A program made the translations under genes and the position numbers. Shown one piece after another: positions 33,228 through 41,193 of a DNA stretch of 64,000 nucleotides. The notes under the pieces were generated by a model. The model saw only the letters and a list, made by a program, of their open reading frames with translations. It had not been told where the DNA came from and made no database searches. Origin of the DNA: Rhizobium leguminosarum (GTDB lineage: Bacteria; Pseudomonadota; Alphaproteobacteria; Rhizobiales; Rhizobiaceae); assembly GCF_004123835.1 (NCBI RefSeq), contig NZ_MZMU01000024.1, positions 310,001 through 374,000 on the forward strand, in the 5' to 3' direction. The stretch's first letter is position 1. The number at the start of each line of letters is the position of its first letter.

Positions 33228-33884
33228 ATGCAAGGCGAATTGTTAAGGGTAGACCAATCACGGTCTCCCCGGGAAGACCAGCGGTCTTCCACGGAGCGGC
33301 TGAGGCCGGAACGGTTAAGGACCGATTGCCCTGTCTTGTTATCGGAAAGGCTCGTCATGCGCGCGCCCCACGAAGAAGACATCGACGCCCTTGCCCATCT
33401 CGCCAATAACGCCAAAGTCGCCACCATGGTATCGCGTATGCCGCACCCTTATACCGCCGATGATGCTGCCGACTTCGTGCGTCGCACGAAAAATGGCGAG
33501 ATTGGCAAGTGCGTCTATGCGATCACCAAGGCCGAAAACGGCGCCTTTATCGGCTGCTGCGGTGTGGAACCGCAGACGGACGGCAAGACCGTCGAGATCG
33601 GCTATTGGCTGGGCGAGCCCTATTGGAACAAGGGTTATACGACCGAGGCCTGCCATGCCCTGGTCGATATGGTGTTCAGGACCCGTCAGGACGTCGATCA
33701 GATCGACGCCCGTTGCCGGGTAATGAATGTCGCCTCGCGCCGCGTCATCCAGAAGTGCGGCTTCCAGTTCCAGGGTTCGGGGCTCGCCGCCTCGCTAGCG
33801 CTCGGCAGCAACGTGCCGGTCGAATGGTACAGGCTCGACCGCAAGACCTGGATGTCCCTCAGAAGCTGGGGGAACATCGCATGA
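33228..33884 (+). CDS. RimJ/RimL-type GNAT acetyltransferase
   Basis: A 218-residue protein from ATG 33228, with AGGAGGACTGAACC as a strong ribosome site, so the charged N-terminal 35 residues (MQGELLRVDQSRSPREDQ) are likely real. The family pattern is LLSERLVMRAPHEEDIDALAHLANN, EIGYWLGEPYWNKGYTTEACHALVDMVF (acetyl-CoA loop), and VMNVASRRVIQKCGFQFQG. Members acetylate the N-terminus of ribosomal proteins or small molecules. Stop overlaps the next GNAT gene as ATGA. Its place after rpmA is common in rhizobia but need not mean a ribosomal target. Confidence 0.85.
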   Translation: MQGELLRVDQSRSPREDQRSSTERLRPERLRTDCPVLLSERLVMRAPHEEDIDALAHLANNAKVATMVSRMPHPYTADDAADFVRRTKNGEIGKCVYAITKAENGAFIGCCGVEPQTDGKTVEIGYWLGEPYWNKGYTTEACHALVDMVFRTRQDVDQIDARCRVMNVASRRVIQKCGFQFQGSGLAASLALGSNVPVEWYRLDRKTWMSLRSWGNIA

Positions 33885-34468
33885 GCACGACTGCGCTGCA
33901 AAGGCCAGAGGTCAAGCCGATGATGCCCGGCCCCGCGCCGGTCATCTCGACCGCCAGGCTGACGCTCCGCCCCCACAGGCTGAGCGATGCGCCTGATATC
34001 GCGGAATCACTCTCCGATTTCGCGGTCACGCGCATGCTGTCCCGCGTACCCGCGCCGTTCGACCGGCAGGATGCGCTGGACTGGCTGATCCCGGTCACCT
34101 CGGGCACCCTGCCCGACTGGCCGCTGGCGATCACCGGCAAGGACGATGTCCATATCGGCAACGTCTCGATCGAGCTGCGCCACGGCCGCTGGCACCTCGG
34201 CTACTGGCTGAACCGCTACTACTGGCGGCGCGGCTATATGAGCGAGGCGGTGGCGGCCATCATCGAGCGCTTCTCGCGCCGCATGCCGGAGACGCCGATC
34301 TATTCCGGCGTCTTCGCCGACAACCCGGCTTCGCTGCGACTGCAGGAGAAGCTCGGTTTCCGCATGACGGGTTGCGGCGAAATCTATTGTTTCGCCCGCA
34401 ACACCATGGTGTCGCACATCGAAACCGTGCTGCAGCCGGGCATGCTGCAGCCACGGAAGGTTGCCTGA
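33881..34468 (+). CDS. Second RimJ/RimL-type GNAT acetyltransferase
   Basis: A 195-residue protein beginning MSTTALQRPEVKPMM, translationally coupled to the upstream GNAT gene. STARLTLRPHRLSDAPDIAESLSD, the acetyl-CoA site HLGYWLNRYYWRRGYMSEAVAAI, and VFADNPASLRLQEKLGFRMTG define the fold. It shares overall architecture with its neighbour, so the pair looks like an old tandem duplication with divergence. Substrate unknown. Confidence 0.85.
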   Translation: MSTTALQRPEVKPMMPGPAPVISTARLTLRPHRLSDAPDIAESLSDFAVTRMLSRVPAPFDRQDALDWLIPVTSGTLPDWPLAITGKDDVHIGNVSIELRHGRWHLGYWLNRYYWRRGYMSEAVAAIIERFSRRMPETPIYSGVFADNPASLRLQEKLGFRMTGCGEIYCFARNTMVSHIETVLQPGMLQPRKVA

Positions 34469-34476
34469 TCAAACTC

Positions 34477-34503
34477 GAGACGTCGCCGCACCGGCGGCGT
34501 CTC
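34477..34503. terminator. Bidirectional hairpin between convergent genes
   Basis: GAGACGTCGCCG (34477-34488) pairs with CGGCGGCGTCTC (34492-34503), with one G-T wobble and a CAC loop. It separates the GNAT gene and the endonuclease-like gene. Confidence 0.65.
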
Positions 34504-34505
34504 CT

Positions 34506-35372
34506 TTAATCGCCGATCTCGACCCATAGAGGGAAGTGGTCGGAACCGACGGATTGCGTATCGATCCGGGCGGATTTCAACCGGCTCTGCAGGCCGCAAC
34601 TGACGAAGCAATAATCGAGATGCATGCGTTTGCCGTGATCCTCAGGATCCATCCAGCTGTAGCTCTCCGGAGAGTAGGCCTCCAGCGCCGCAAAGGCGTC
34701 GACCGGCGTGCCGATCCTCGCCACGCGGCCGTAATATCCGCCGCCAGCCCCGGCAAGCGCGCAATATTCCGGCGATTCCGGCTCCATGTTGAAATCACCC
34801 ATGATGATATAATCCTCCGGCAGCGGCGGCTCCGGCAGGTCGAATTCACCACCCCCCGTCAGCGACCCACCCTCCTGGACGAAGGCATTGATATGCGTGT
34901 TCAAGAATTGCAGCTGGCGGATGCGCTCGTCGGCGGAGACATGGTCGAGATGCACGGAATAGACGCGGATCGCCCCGCCGGGTGCGTCGATCACCGCCTC
35001 GGTTGCGCCGCGCTGCAGGTTGATCTTGCCGATCGTCCGGCTGCGCGGCAGAAGCAGCGTTCGGGTCGAGACGATCGGCCAGCGCGACAGCACCATATTG
35101 CCGAACTGGAAGCGGGTGCCGGGCACCGGCTGAAGCCCACCTTCATCAGCCTCGACATGCATGTCGCAAGCCGGCCCATACACCCAGAAATAGTCGGGAA
35201 AGAAGGCTGCAACATCGGCCGCCATGTCGGCGAAACCGTTGCGGGAGAAGCCGCGGGTCACCTCCTGCAGCGCGATGACGTCGGCTCCCTCGAGGCCCCG
35301 GGCAATGCGCGCCAGATCGTATCTGCCGTCGAGACCGAAGCCGTACTGTATGTTATAGCTCGCAAAATTCAC
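34506..35372 (-). CDS. Endonuclease/exonuclease/phosphatase (EEP) family protein
   Basis: A 288-residue protein with the EEP catalytic layout: FASYNIQYGFGLDGRYDL (Asn), DVIALQEVTRGF (Glu, metal), VYSVHLDHVSADERIRQL, YIIMGDFNMEPESPEY (Asp/Asn), and SDHFPLWVEIGD (Asp-His at the C-terminus). Relatives cleave nucleic acids or phosphodiesters, or inositol and sphingolipid phosphates. No signal peptide. A GTG start at 35372 is preferred; the frame remains open upstream through obgE in antisense but that part is not real. It is divergent from obgE. The downstream hairpin is shared with a convergent gene. Confidence 0.82.
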   Translation of the reverse strand: MNFASYNIQYGFGLDGRYDLARIARGLEGADVIALQEVTRGFSRNGFADMAADVAAFFPDYFWVYGPACDMHVEADEGGLQPVPGTRFQFGNMVLSRWPIVSTRTLLLPRSRTIGKINLQRGATEAVIDAPGGAIRVYSVHLDHVSADERIRQLQFLNTHINAFVQEGGSLTGGGEFDLPEPPLPEDYIIMGDFNMEPESPEYCALAGAGGGYYGRVARIGTPVDAFAALEAYSPESYSWMDPEDHGKRMHLDYCFVSCGLQSRLKSARIDTQSVGSDHFPLWVEIGD

Positions 35373-35380
35373 GATAATCT

Positions 35381-35409
35381 TTGACCTCTGTCGGAACCGC
35401 CTATATCGA
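35381..35409 (+). promoter_or_regulatory. Probable promoter of the obgE-proB-proA-nadD run
   Basis: TTGACC (35381-35386) and TATCGA (35404-35409) are spaced by 17 bases, 48 bases upstream of obgE. The -10 is imperfect, so this is a moderate call. Confidence 0.4.
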
Positions 35410-35456
35410 ATGGGCCAAGACGGGCCGTCCAACTGCCACTGGATATTGGAAGTAAA

Positions 35457-36551
35457 ATGAAATTTCTCGACGAAGCAAAGGTCTATATCAAGTCCGGGGA
35501 CGGCGGCGGCGGCAGCGTTTCCTTCCGACGCGAGAAATTCATTGAGTTCGGCGGCCCGGATGGCGGTGATGGCGGGCGCGGCGGCGACGTCTGGGTCGAG
35601 GCCGTCAACGGCCTGAACACGCTGATCGATTTCCGCTATCAGCAGCATTTCAAGGCGACGATCGGCACCCATGGCATGGGCAGGAACCGCACCGGCGCCA
35701 ATGGCAGCGACGTGACGCTCAAGGTTCCCGTGGGCACCCAGATCTTCGAGGAAGATCAGGAAACGCTGATCTGCGACCTGACCGTCGAGGGCCAGCGTTA
35801 CTGCCTTGCCCATGGCGGCAATGGCGGCTTCGGCAACGCCCATTTCAAGACCTCGACCAACCAGGCGCCGGATTGGGCCAATCCCGGCCTGCCCGGCGAG
35901 GAAAAAACCATCTGGCTGCGCCTGAAGCTGATTGCCGATGCCGGCCTCGTCGGTCTGCCCAATGCCGGCAAGTCGACCTTCCTGGCATCAGTCACCCGCG
36001 CCCGGCCGAAGATCGCCAACTATCCCTTCACGACGCTGCATCCCAATCTCGGCGTCGCCACGATCGACGAGCGCGAATTTATCCTGGCCGACATTCCGGG
36101 CCTGATCGAAGGCGCCCATGAAGGTGTCGGAATCGGCGACCGTTTCCTCGGCCATGTCGAGCGCACCCGCGTGCTGCTCCACCTCATCTCCGCCCAGGAG
36201 GAAAAGGTCGGCAAGGCGTATAAGACGGTCAAGCACGAACTTGAAGCCTATGGAAACGATCTGACCGACAAGGCTGAGATCGTGGCGCTGTCACAGATCG
36301 ACGTGCTCGACGATGCCGAACTGAAGAAGAAGACCAAGGAATTGGCCAAGGCCTGCGGCAAGATGCCGTTCCAGATTTCGGCCGTCACCGGCAAGGGCAT
36401 GACCGAGGTGCTGCGTGCGCTGCGCGACATCATCGTCGAAGCCAATACCGAGGAGAAGCCGGCCAAGGTGCCGAAGCTGCGCCATCGCGACATGATCGTC
36501 ACCGATGAGGGCGAGGACAAGGGTGGGGACGAGGACGATGACCAGCCGTAA
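35457..36551 (+). CDS. obgE: Obg GTPase (ribosome assembly, stress response)
   Basis: A 364-residue GTPase. The N-terminal glycine-rich Obg domain (SGDGGGGSVSFRREKFIEFG, GRGGDVWVE) spans roughly residues 1-158. The G domain has GLPNAGKST (G1, about 167), TIDEREFILADIPGLIEGA (G3) and LSQIDVLDD (G4-like, with SQID where NKID is usual). The acidic tail DEGEDKGGDEDDD is typical. Cytoplasmic; binds the 50S subunit. It overlaps proB by 14 bases. In alphaproteobacteria (CgtA) it is essential for growth. Confidence 0.97.
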   Translation: MKFLDEAKVYIKSGDGGGGSVSFRREKFIEFGGPDGGDGGRGGDVWVEAVNGLNTLIDFRYQQHFKATIGTHGMGRNRTGANGSDVTLKVPVGTQIFEEDQETLICDLTVEGQRYCLAHGGNGGFGNAHFKTSTNQAPDWANPGLPGEEKTIWLRLKLIADAGLVGLPNAGKSTFLASVTRARPKIANYPFTTLHPNLGVATIDEREFILADIPGLIEGAHEGVGIGDRFLGHVERTRVLLHLISAQEEKVGKAYKTVKHELEAYGNDLTDKAEIVALSQIDVLDDAELKKKTKELAKACGKMPFQISAVTGKGMTEVLRALRDIIVEANTEEKPAKVPKLRHRDMIVTDEGEDKGGDEDDDQP

Positions 36552-37707
36552 GCCGCTTGGCCGCTACCGCCGCATCGTCATCAAGATCGGATCCGCGCTT
36601 CTGGTCGACCGCAAGGCCGGGCTGAAGAAGGCCTGGCTCGACGCCATGTGCGCCGATATCTCAGGCTTGAAGGCCAAGGGCATCGACGTGCTCGTCGTCT
36701 CCTCGGGCGCAATCGCGCTCGGCCGCTCGGTGCTCGACCTGCCGTCAGGTGCGCTGAAGCTGGAGGAAAGCCAGGCGGCCGCCGCCGTCGGCCAGATCGC
36801 GCTGGCGCGCGCCTGGTCGGAAAGCCTGTCGCGCGACGAGATCGTCGCCGGCCAGATCCTGCTGACGCTCGGCGATACCGAGGAGCGCCGCCGTTATCTC
36901 AATGCGCGCGCCACCATCAATCAGCTTTTGAAGATCGGCGCCGTGCCGATCATCAACGAGAACGACACGGTCGCCACCAGCGAGATCCGCTATGGCGACA
37001 ACGACCGGCTGGCCGCCCGCGTCGCGACGATGACCGGCGCCGATCTGCTCATTCTTCTCTCCGATATCGACGGTCTCTACACCGCGCCGCCGCATCTCGA
37101 TGCGAACGCAGCCTTCCTGGAGACGATTGCCGCAATCACCCCGGAAATCGAGGCGATGGCCGGAGGCGCGGCCTCCGAGCTTTCGCGCGGCGGCATGCGC
37201 ACCAAGATCGATGCCGGCAAGATTGCGACGGCATCAGGCTGCGCCATGATCATCGCCTCCGGCAAGACCGACAACCCTCTGTCGGCGATCGAAAACGGCG
37301 CTCGTTCCTCCTGGTTTGCGCCGTCTGGCACACCCGTTACCGCCCGCAAGACCTGGATTGCCGGACAGCTGCAGCCGGCCGGCGAACTGCATGTCGATGA
37401 CGGCGCCGTCGTCGCCCTCGGGGCCGGCAAGAGCCTGCTTCCTGCCGGCGTTCGCAGCGTTTCCGGCCTCTTCAGCCGCGGCGACACGGTGGCGATCATC
37501 GGCCCGGCCGGCCGCGAGATCGCCCGCGGTCTGGTAAGCTACGATGCCGACGACGCCCGTCGGATCGCCGGCCGCAAGTCGGCAGAGATCGAGGCCATTC
37601 TCGGCTATGCCGGGCGCGCCGCCATGGTCCATCGCGACGACATGGTGATGACCGCGCAGGTCGGTTCGAAATCGGAAAGGCAGAAGAAGGACGCGAGCTA
37701 TGCTTGA
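36538..37707 (+). CDS. proB: Glutamate 5-kinase
   Basis: A 389-residue kinase for the first step of proline synthesis from glutamate. The N-terminal amino-acid-kinase domain carries RIVIKIGSALLVDRKAGL, DVLVVSSGAIALGRSVL, PIINENDTVATSEIRYGDND and RGGMRTKIDAGKIATASG. A C-terminal PUA domain (about 285-370, from AGELHVDDGAVVAL) is present, as in the longer proB type. The start at 36538 lies inside the obgE 3' end; an in-frame codon at 36505 is not favoured. Overlaps proA by 8 bases, so proBA is translationally linked. Confidence 0.97.
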   Translation: MTSRKPLGRYRRIVIKIGSALLVDRKAGLKKAWLDAMCADISGLKAKGIDVLVVSSGAIALGRSVLDLPSGALKLEESQAAAAVGQIALARAWSESLSRDEIVAGQILLTLGDTEERRRYLNARATINQLLKIGAVPIINENDTVATSEIRYGDNDRLAARVATMTGADLLILLSDIDGLYTAPPHLDANAAFLETIAAITPEIEAMAGGAASELSRGGMRTKIDAGKIATASGCAMIIASGKTDNPLSAIENGARSSWFAPSGTPVTARKTWIAGQLQPAGELHVDDGAVVALGAGKSLLPAGVRSVSGLFSRGDTVAIIGPAGREIARGLVSYDADDARRIAGRKSAEIEAILGYAGRAAMVHRDDMVMTAQVGSKSERQKKDASYA

Positions 37708-38983
37708 TACCGTTGCGCCGGGCCCTGACATTGACGTGCTGATGCACGACATCGGCCGCAAGGCAAAGGCTGCCGCACGACCGTTGGGCTTTGCGTCCAC
37801 CGAAGCCAAGAACAGCGCGCTGAATGCCATGGCCGATGCGATCCTGGCAAACAAGGCGCGTATTCTTGCCGAGAACGCCAAGGACCTGAAGGACATCGAA
37901 GGCACCGAGATGCTCGCTTCCTTCGTCGACCGGCTGACGCTGAACGACAAACGCATCGCCGAAATGGCCGAGGGAATTCGCGCCATCGCCGCCCTTGCCG
38001 ATCCGGTCGGCGAAGTCATCGCTGCCTGGGACCGGCCGAACGGCCTGAAGATCGAGCGCGTCCGTACGCCCCTCGGCGTCATCGGCGTGATCTTCGAAAG
38101 CCGGCCGAACGTCACCGCCGATGCCGGCGCCCTCTGCCTCAAGGCGGGCAATGCCGTCATCCTGCGTTGCGGCTCGGATTCGCGCCGTTCATCGCAGGCT
38201 ATCCATGCCTGCCTGGTCGAGGGCCTGAAGACGGCGGGACTTCCAGAGCATGCTATCCAGCTCGTGCCGGTCACCGACCGCGCCGCCGTCGGCGCCATGC
38301 TGCGCGGCCTGGACGGCGCGATCGACGTCATCGTGCCGCGCGGCGGCAAGAGCCTGGTTGCCCGCGTGCAGAGCGAGGCCCGCGTGCCGGTTTTTGCCCA
38401 TCTCGAAGGTCTTTGCCACATCTATGTCGATGCCTCGGCCGATATCGAAATGGCGAAAAAGATCATCGTCAACGCCAAGATGCGCCGCACCGGCATCTGC
38501 GGCGCAGTCGAAACCCTGCTCGTCGATGGTGCTGCGATTGGCACGCATCTGACGCCGCTGCTCGAGGTTCTGACGGAGGCCGGCTGCGAGATCCGTGCTT
38601 CGCCAACGGTGCTGAAGGTTGCACCCAGCATGAAGCCCGCGGCCGAGGAGGACTGGTCGACCGAATATCTCGATGCGATCATTTCAGTTGCCGTCGTCGA
38701 CGGCATATCGGGCGCCATCGCCCATATCCAGACATATTCCTCGAACCACACCGAGGCGGTCATAGCCGAGGACCCTAACGTCGTCGCGCGTTTCTTCACC
38801 GAGGTCGATTCGGCGATCCTGCTGCATAATGCCTCGACGCAGTTTGCCGATGGCGGCGAGTTCGGCATGGGTGCGGAAATCGGCATCGCCACCGGCAAGA
38901 TGCATGCCCGTGGCCCGGTCGGCGTCGAACAGCTCACCTCTTTCAAATATCGGGTGCACGGTGCCGGACAGACGCGGCCCTGA
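37700..38983 (+). CDS. proA: Gamma-glutamyl phosphate reductase
   Basis: A 427-residue NADPH-dependent aldehyde-dehydrogenase-fold enzyme, reducing glutamyl-5-phosphate (made by ProB) to the semialdehyde. Clear motifs: PLGVIGVIFESRPNVTADAG, FAHLEGLCHIYVDASADIEMA, RRTGICGAVETLLVDGAA (the Cys is the catalytic thiol), and FADGGEFGMGAEIGIATGKMHARGP VGVEQL. The short ProB-ProA overlap supports complex formation. The nadD start is two bases after the stop. Confidence 0.97.
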   Translation: MLDTVAPGPDIDVLMHDIGRKAKAAARPLGFASTEAKNSALNAMADAILANKARILAENAKDLKDIEGTEMLASFVDRLTLNDKRIAEMAEGIRAIAALADPVGEVIAAWDRPNGLKIERVRTPLGVIGVIFESRPNVTADAGALCLKAGNAVILRCGSDSRRSSQAIHACLVEGLKTAGLPEHAIQLVPVTDRAAVGAMLRGLDGAIDVIVPRGGKSLVARVQSEARVPVFAHLEGLCHIYVDASADIEMAKKIIVNAKMRRTGICGAVETLLVDGAAIGTHLTPLLEVLTEAGCEIRASPTVLKVAPSMKPAAEEDWSTEYLDAIISVAVVDGISGAIAHIQTYSSNHTEAVIAEDPNVVARFFTEVDSAILLHNASTQFADGGEFGMGAEIGIATGKMHARGPVGVEQLTSFKYRVHGAGQTRP

Positions 38984-38984
38984 C

Positions 38985-39620
38985 GTGACGATTGAGGATG
39001 TGGACCGGCGCTATCTCCGCATGCCGCACAGCGAGCGCGGCATGGTCGTCGGTCTGTTCGGCGGCTCGTTCAATCCGCCGCATCAGGGCCACGCGCTCGT
39101 CGCCGAGATCGCCCTCAAGCGGCTTGGCCTCGATCAGCTCTGGTGGATGGTCACCCCGGGCAATCCGCTGAAGAGCCGCAACCAGCTGGCTCCGCTTGCC
39201 GAGCGCATTGCCGAAAGTGAACGTATTGCCGCCGATCCGCGCGTCAAGGTCACCGCCTTCGAACAGACGCTCGGCACCAGCTACACCGCCAACACGCTTG
39301 CCCGCGTCAAGGCGCGCAATCCGCATGTGCATTTCATCTGGATCATGGGCGCAGACAGCCTGCAGACCTTTCACAAATGGCAGAAATGGCAGGAGATTGC
39401 CCGCACCTTCCCGATCGCGGTGATAGACCGGCCGGGCGCGACGCTGTCCTTCCTCTCCTCGAAAATGGCAAGGACCTTCGATTTCGCCCGTGTCGACGAG
39501 GATGATGCCCGTGTTCTCTGGAAGAAACGTGCCCCGGCCTGGACCTTCATCCACGGGCCGCGCTCCGGCCTGAGCTCGACGGCAATCCGCAACGGCTCTT
39601 CGCACCGCGACGCCGAATAG
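38985..39620 (+). CDS. nadD: Nicotinate-nucleotide adenylyltransferase
   Basis: A 211-residue enzyme that adenylates nicotinate mononucleotide in NAD synthesis. The nucleotidyltransferase motif GLFGGSFNPPHQGH starts near residue 22, with the C-terminal SGLSSTAIR signature (I-S-S-T-x-x-R class). GTG at 38985 is chosen because it sits directly after proA and gives the N-terminal lead (TIEDVDRRYLRMPHSERG) found in rhizobial homologues; the ATG at 39021 is an alternative. Last gene of the obgE-proBA-nadD group. A small RNA is encoded convergently just downstream. Confidence 0.93.
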   Translation: MTIEDVDRRYLRMPHSERGMVVGLFGGSFNPPHQGHALVAEIALKRLGLDQLWWMVTPGNPLKSRNQLAPLAERIAESERIAADPRVKVTAFEQTLGTSYTANTLARVKARNPHVHFIWIMGADSLQTFHKWQKWQEIARTFPIAVIDRPGATLSFLSSKMARTFDFARVDEDDARVLWKKRAPAWTFIHGPRSGLSSTAIRNGSSHRDAE

Positions 39621-39671
39621 AGCGCCGCGCGCCCAGCAAGACGCATGCGCCAGCCTGATTTCAGAAGATCC

Positions 39672-39795
39672 CGAAAACGAGAAAGCCCGACGGGGGAGGA
39701 GATCCGTCGGGCTTATAAACTCGATCGACAACTGGGAGGAGGAGTGTTGTCGATCCTACCGAACGGCTATGGGAGGAGGAGAAGCCGTTTCGATG
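39672..39795 (-). ncRNA. Three-hairpin anti-Shine-Dalgarno small RNA, alpha-r14/NfeR1-like ('cuckoo' type)
   Basis: On the minus strand three stem-loops follow each other. Stem 1 pairs 39783-39789 with 39762-39768 (7 bp). Stem 2 pairs 39746-39755 with 39723-39732 (10 bp, perfect). Stem 3 pairs 39705-39714 with 39683-39692 (10 bp, perfect) and runs into TTCTCGTTTTC, an intrinsic terminator. Each loop shows a CTCCTCC(T)CC-type sequence in the transcript (minus sense), complementary to the Shine-Dalgarno sequence. A TATAAC -10 box at 39801-39806 fits initiation near 39794. This layout matches the alpha-r14 family, whose S. meliloti member is NfeR1, and cuckoo RNAs with CCUCCUCCC motifs. It would silence target mRNAs by pairing at their ribosome sites. 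Family assignment is by motif and structure, not by alignment. Confidence 0.75.
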
Positions 39796-40059
39796 AGTGT
39801 GTTATACCATATTTCGAAGAAAGATGAATATCGATTGGTGCATTGCAGCAATGCATCGGATGCAAATCTCCGGGCTGATTTGGTTTCGCCATTGCCGCTT
39901 TTATTAGCAAAAATTAAAGGAAGCATCCCTGCCGCCAGAGGTCCTTGCGGTTTGCAAACTGCCCAGGTATTTTCGCCCCTGCCAATCTCACTTTCGGCGG
40001 AAGCCATGCACCTCACGAATGCTTGAACATTGCGCCGCTCCGAACGCGAGCGCCGGATA
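39796..40059. other. Spacer between the small RNA gene and the modA control region
   Basis: Apart from the TATAAC box of the small RNA, no supported gene is seen. A plus-strand frame from ATG 39793 exists, but its apparent ribosome site is just the small-RNA motif in antisense. Confidence 0.4.
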
Positions 40060-40084
40060 CGGTTATATTTTGTTGGATATATCC
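40060..40084. promoter_or_regulatory. Candidate ModE site 1
   Basis: GGTTATATTTTGTTGGATAT then ATCC resembles the GTTATAT-containing ModE-binding motif and contains the palindrome GGATATATCC. A related copy lies 43 bases further on, about four helical turns, so two ModE dimers could sit on one DNA face. Site assigned by resemblance only. Confidence 0.4.
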
Positions 40085-40102
40085 CTAGCCAGGGCGCACC
40101 GA

Positions 40103-40127
40103 CCGTTATATTTGTTGCAATATTTCG
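40103..40127. promoter_or_regulatory. Candidate ModE site 2
   Basis: CCGTTATATTTGTTGCAATA then TTTCG is close to the E. coli ModE core (CGTTATATT) with an AATAT partner half. It lies 17 bases before modA, where repressor binding would block transcription or initiation. Confidence 0.45.
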
Positions 40128-40143
40128 ATAGCTGGGAGAAATC

Positions 40144-40935
40144 ATGCAAAACCGCCGCCGATGGATGAAACTGGCAACCGCCGCGATCATGGCCTTCTGG
40201 CTTGGCGCAGCAGCGCTTCCGGCGCCTGCCGCCGCAGCCGAAAAACTCACCGTCTTTGCGGCGGCGAGCCTCAAGGATGCACTCGACGCCGCCAATGCCG
40301 CCTGGACGAAGGAAAGCGGCAAGGACACCGTCACCTCCTATGCGGCGAGCGGCGCGCTGGCCAAGCAGATCGAAAACGCGGCCCCCGCCAATATCTTCAT
40401 CTCGGCCGACCTCGACTGGATGGATTACGTCGCCAAGAAGAACCTGATCAAGGCCGATACCCGTTCCAACCTGCTCGGCAACAAGATTGTGCTCGTTACG
40501 GAAAAGGACAGGGCAAAGCCGATCGAGATCAAGCAGAGCTTCGACCTCGCCGGGCTCCTCGGTGACGGCAAGCTTGCCATGGGTGAGCCGAAATCGGTTC
40601 CGGCCGGCAAATACGGCATGGCCGCGCTCGAAAAGCTCGGCGTCTGGAAATCGGTCGAAACCAAGGTCGCCGGCGCCGAAAGCGTACGCGCCGCCCTTGC
40701 CCTCGTCTCGCGCGGCGAAGCGCCTTATGGCATCGTCTACCAGACGGATGCCGCAGCCGATAAGGGTGTCGCCATCGTCGGCACCTTCCCGGCCGATTCC
40801 CACCCGCCGATCATCTATCCGATCGCCATCCTGGCTTCGAGCCAGAACCCGGATGCCGCAGCCTATCTCGACTTCCTGAAATCCGACAAGGCCGCCGCCT
40901 TCTTCACAGCGCAGGGTTTCACCATCTTGAAATAG
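40144..40935 (+). CDS. modA: Molybdate-binding periplasmic protein
   Basis: A 263-residue binding protein with a long signal peptide (MQNRRRWMKLATAAIMAFWL onward, ending AAAAEKLTVFAAASL near residue 38). Ligand-site elements FAAASLKDALDAANAA, SYAASGALAKQIENAAPANIFISADLDWMDY and the C-terminal PDAAAYLDFLKSDKAAAFF match ModA. It binds molybdate or tungstate for the ModBC transporter. GGGAGAAATC gives the ribosome site. Two possible ModE sites lie upstream. Unlike the usual tight modABC layout, 258 bases separate it from modB. Confidence 0.95.
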   Translation: MQNRRRWMKLATAAIMAFWLGAAALPAPAAAAEKLTVFAAASLKDALDAANAAWTKESGKDTVTSYAASGALAKQIENAAPANIFISADLDWMDYVAKKNLIKADTRSNLLGNKIVLVTEKDRAKPIEIKQSFDLAGLLGDGKLAMGEPKSVPAGKYGMAALEKLGVWKSVETKVAGAESVRAALALVSRGEAPYGIVYQTDAAADKGVAIVGTFPADSHPPIIYPIAILASSQNPDAAAYLDFLKSDKAAAFFTAQGFTILK

Positions 40936-41035
40936 TCGGGAGCCTGAAATGACTGCGGATTTGCACGTCAGTGCCTGACCTGACGCTCACATCACGATGC
41001 TTCAGTCTACTGACGAAGACAGCTAACTACTCTAT

Positions 41036-41119
41036 CGTCATGCTCGGGCTTGTCCCGAGCATCTGCATCCGGTCGATTTGGATATGCAGCAGATCCTCGG
41101 CACAGGGCCGAGGATGACG
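41036..41119. repeat. Dispersed palindromic repeat inside the mod operon
   Basis: The outer arms CGTCAT (41036-41041) and ATGACG (41114-41119) pair. Inside are two hairpins: ATGCTCGGG (41040-41048)/CCCGAGCAT (41054-41062), and ATCCTCGG (41093-41100)/CCGAGGAT (41108-41115). The TCGGG-CTTGTCCCGAG type of stem is familiar from dispersed repeats in many alphaproteobacteria. It lies between modA and modB. Confidence 0.6.
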
Positions 41120-41193
41120 CCGGGTAAAGAGCAAGATTTGTCAACAAACGGCTTGCATGTGCGAGCCTTCATTTTTGAGAGGAATAGAAGCGC

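Noticed and set aside
34506..35843. 445-codon version of the EEP-family protein
   Set aside because: The first 157 residues are antisense of obgE and lack family similarity; the GTG at 35372 gives the normal length.
39793..40026. Short plus-strand frame with an apparent GGAGGAGG ribosome site next to the small RNA
   Set aside because: The ribosome-like sequence is the complement of the small RNA loop motif, and the protein has no coherent features.
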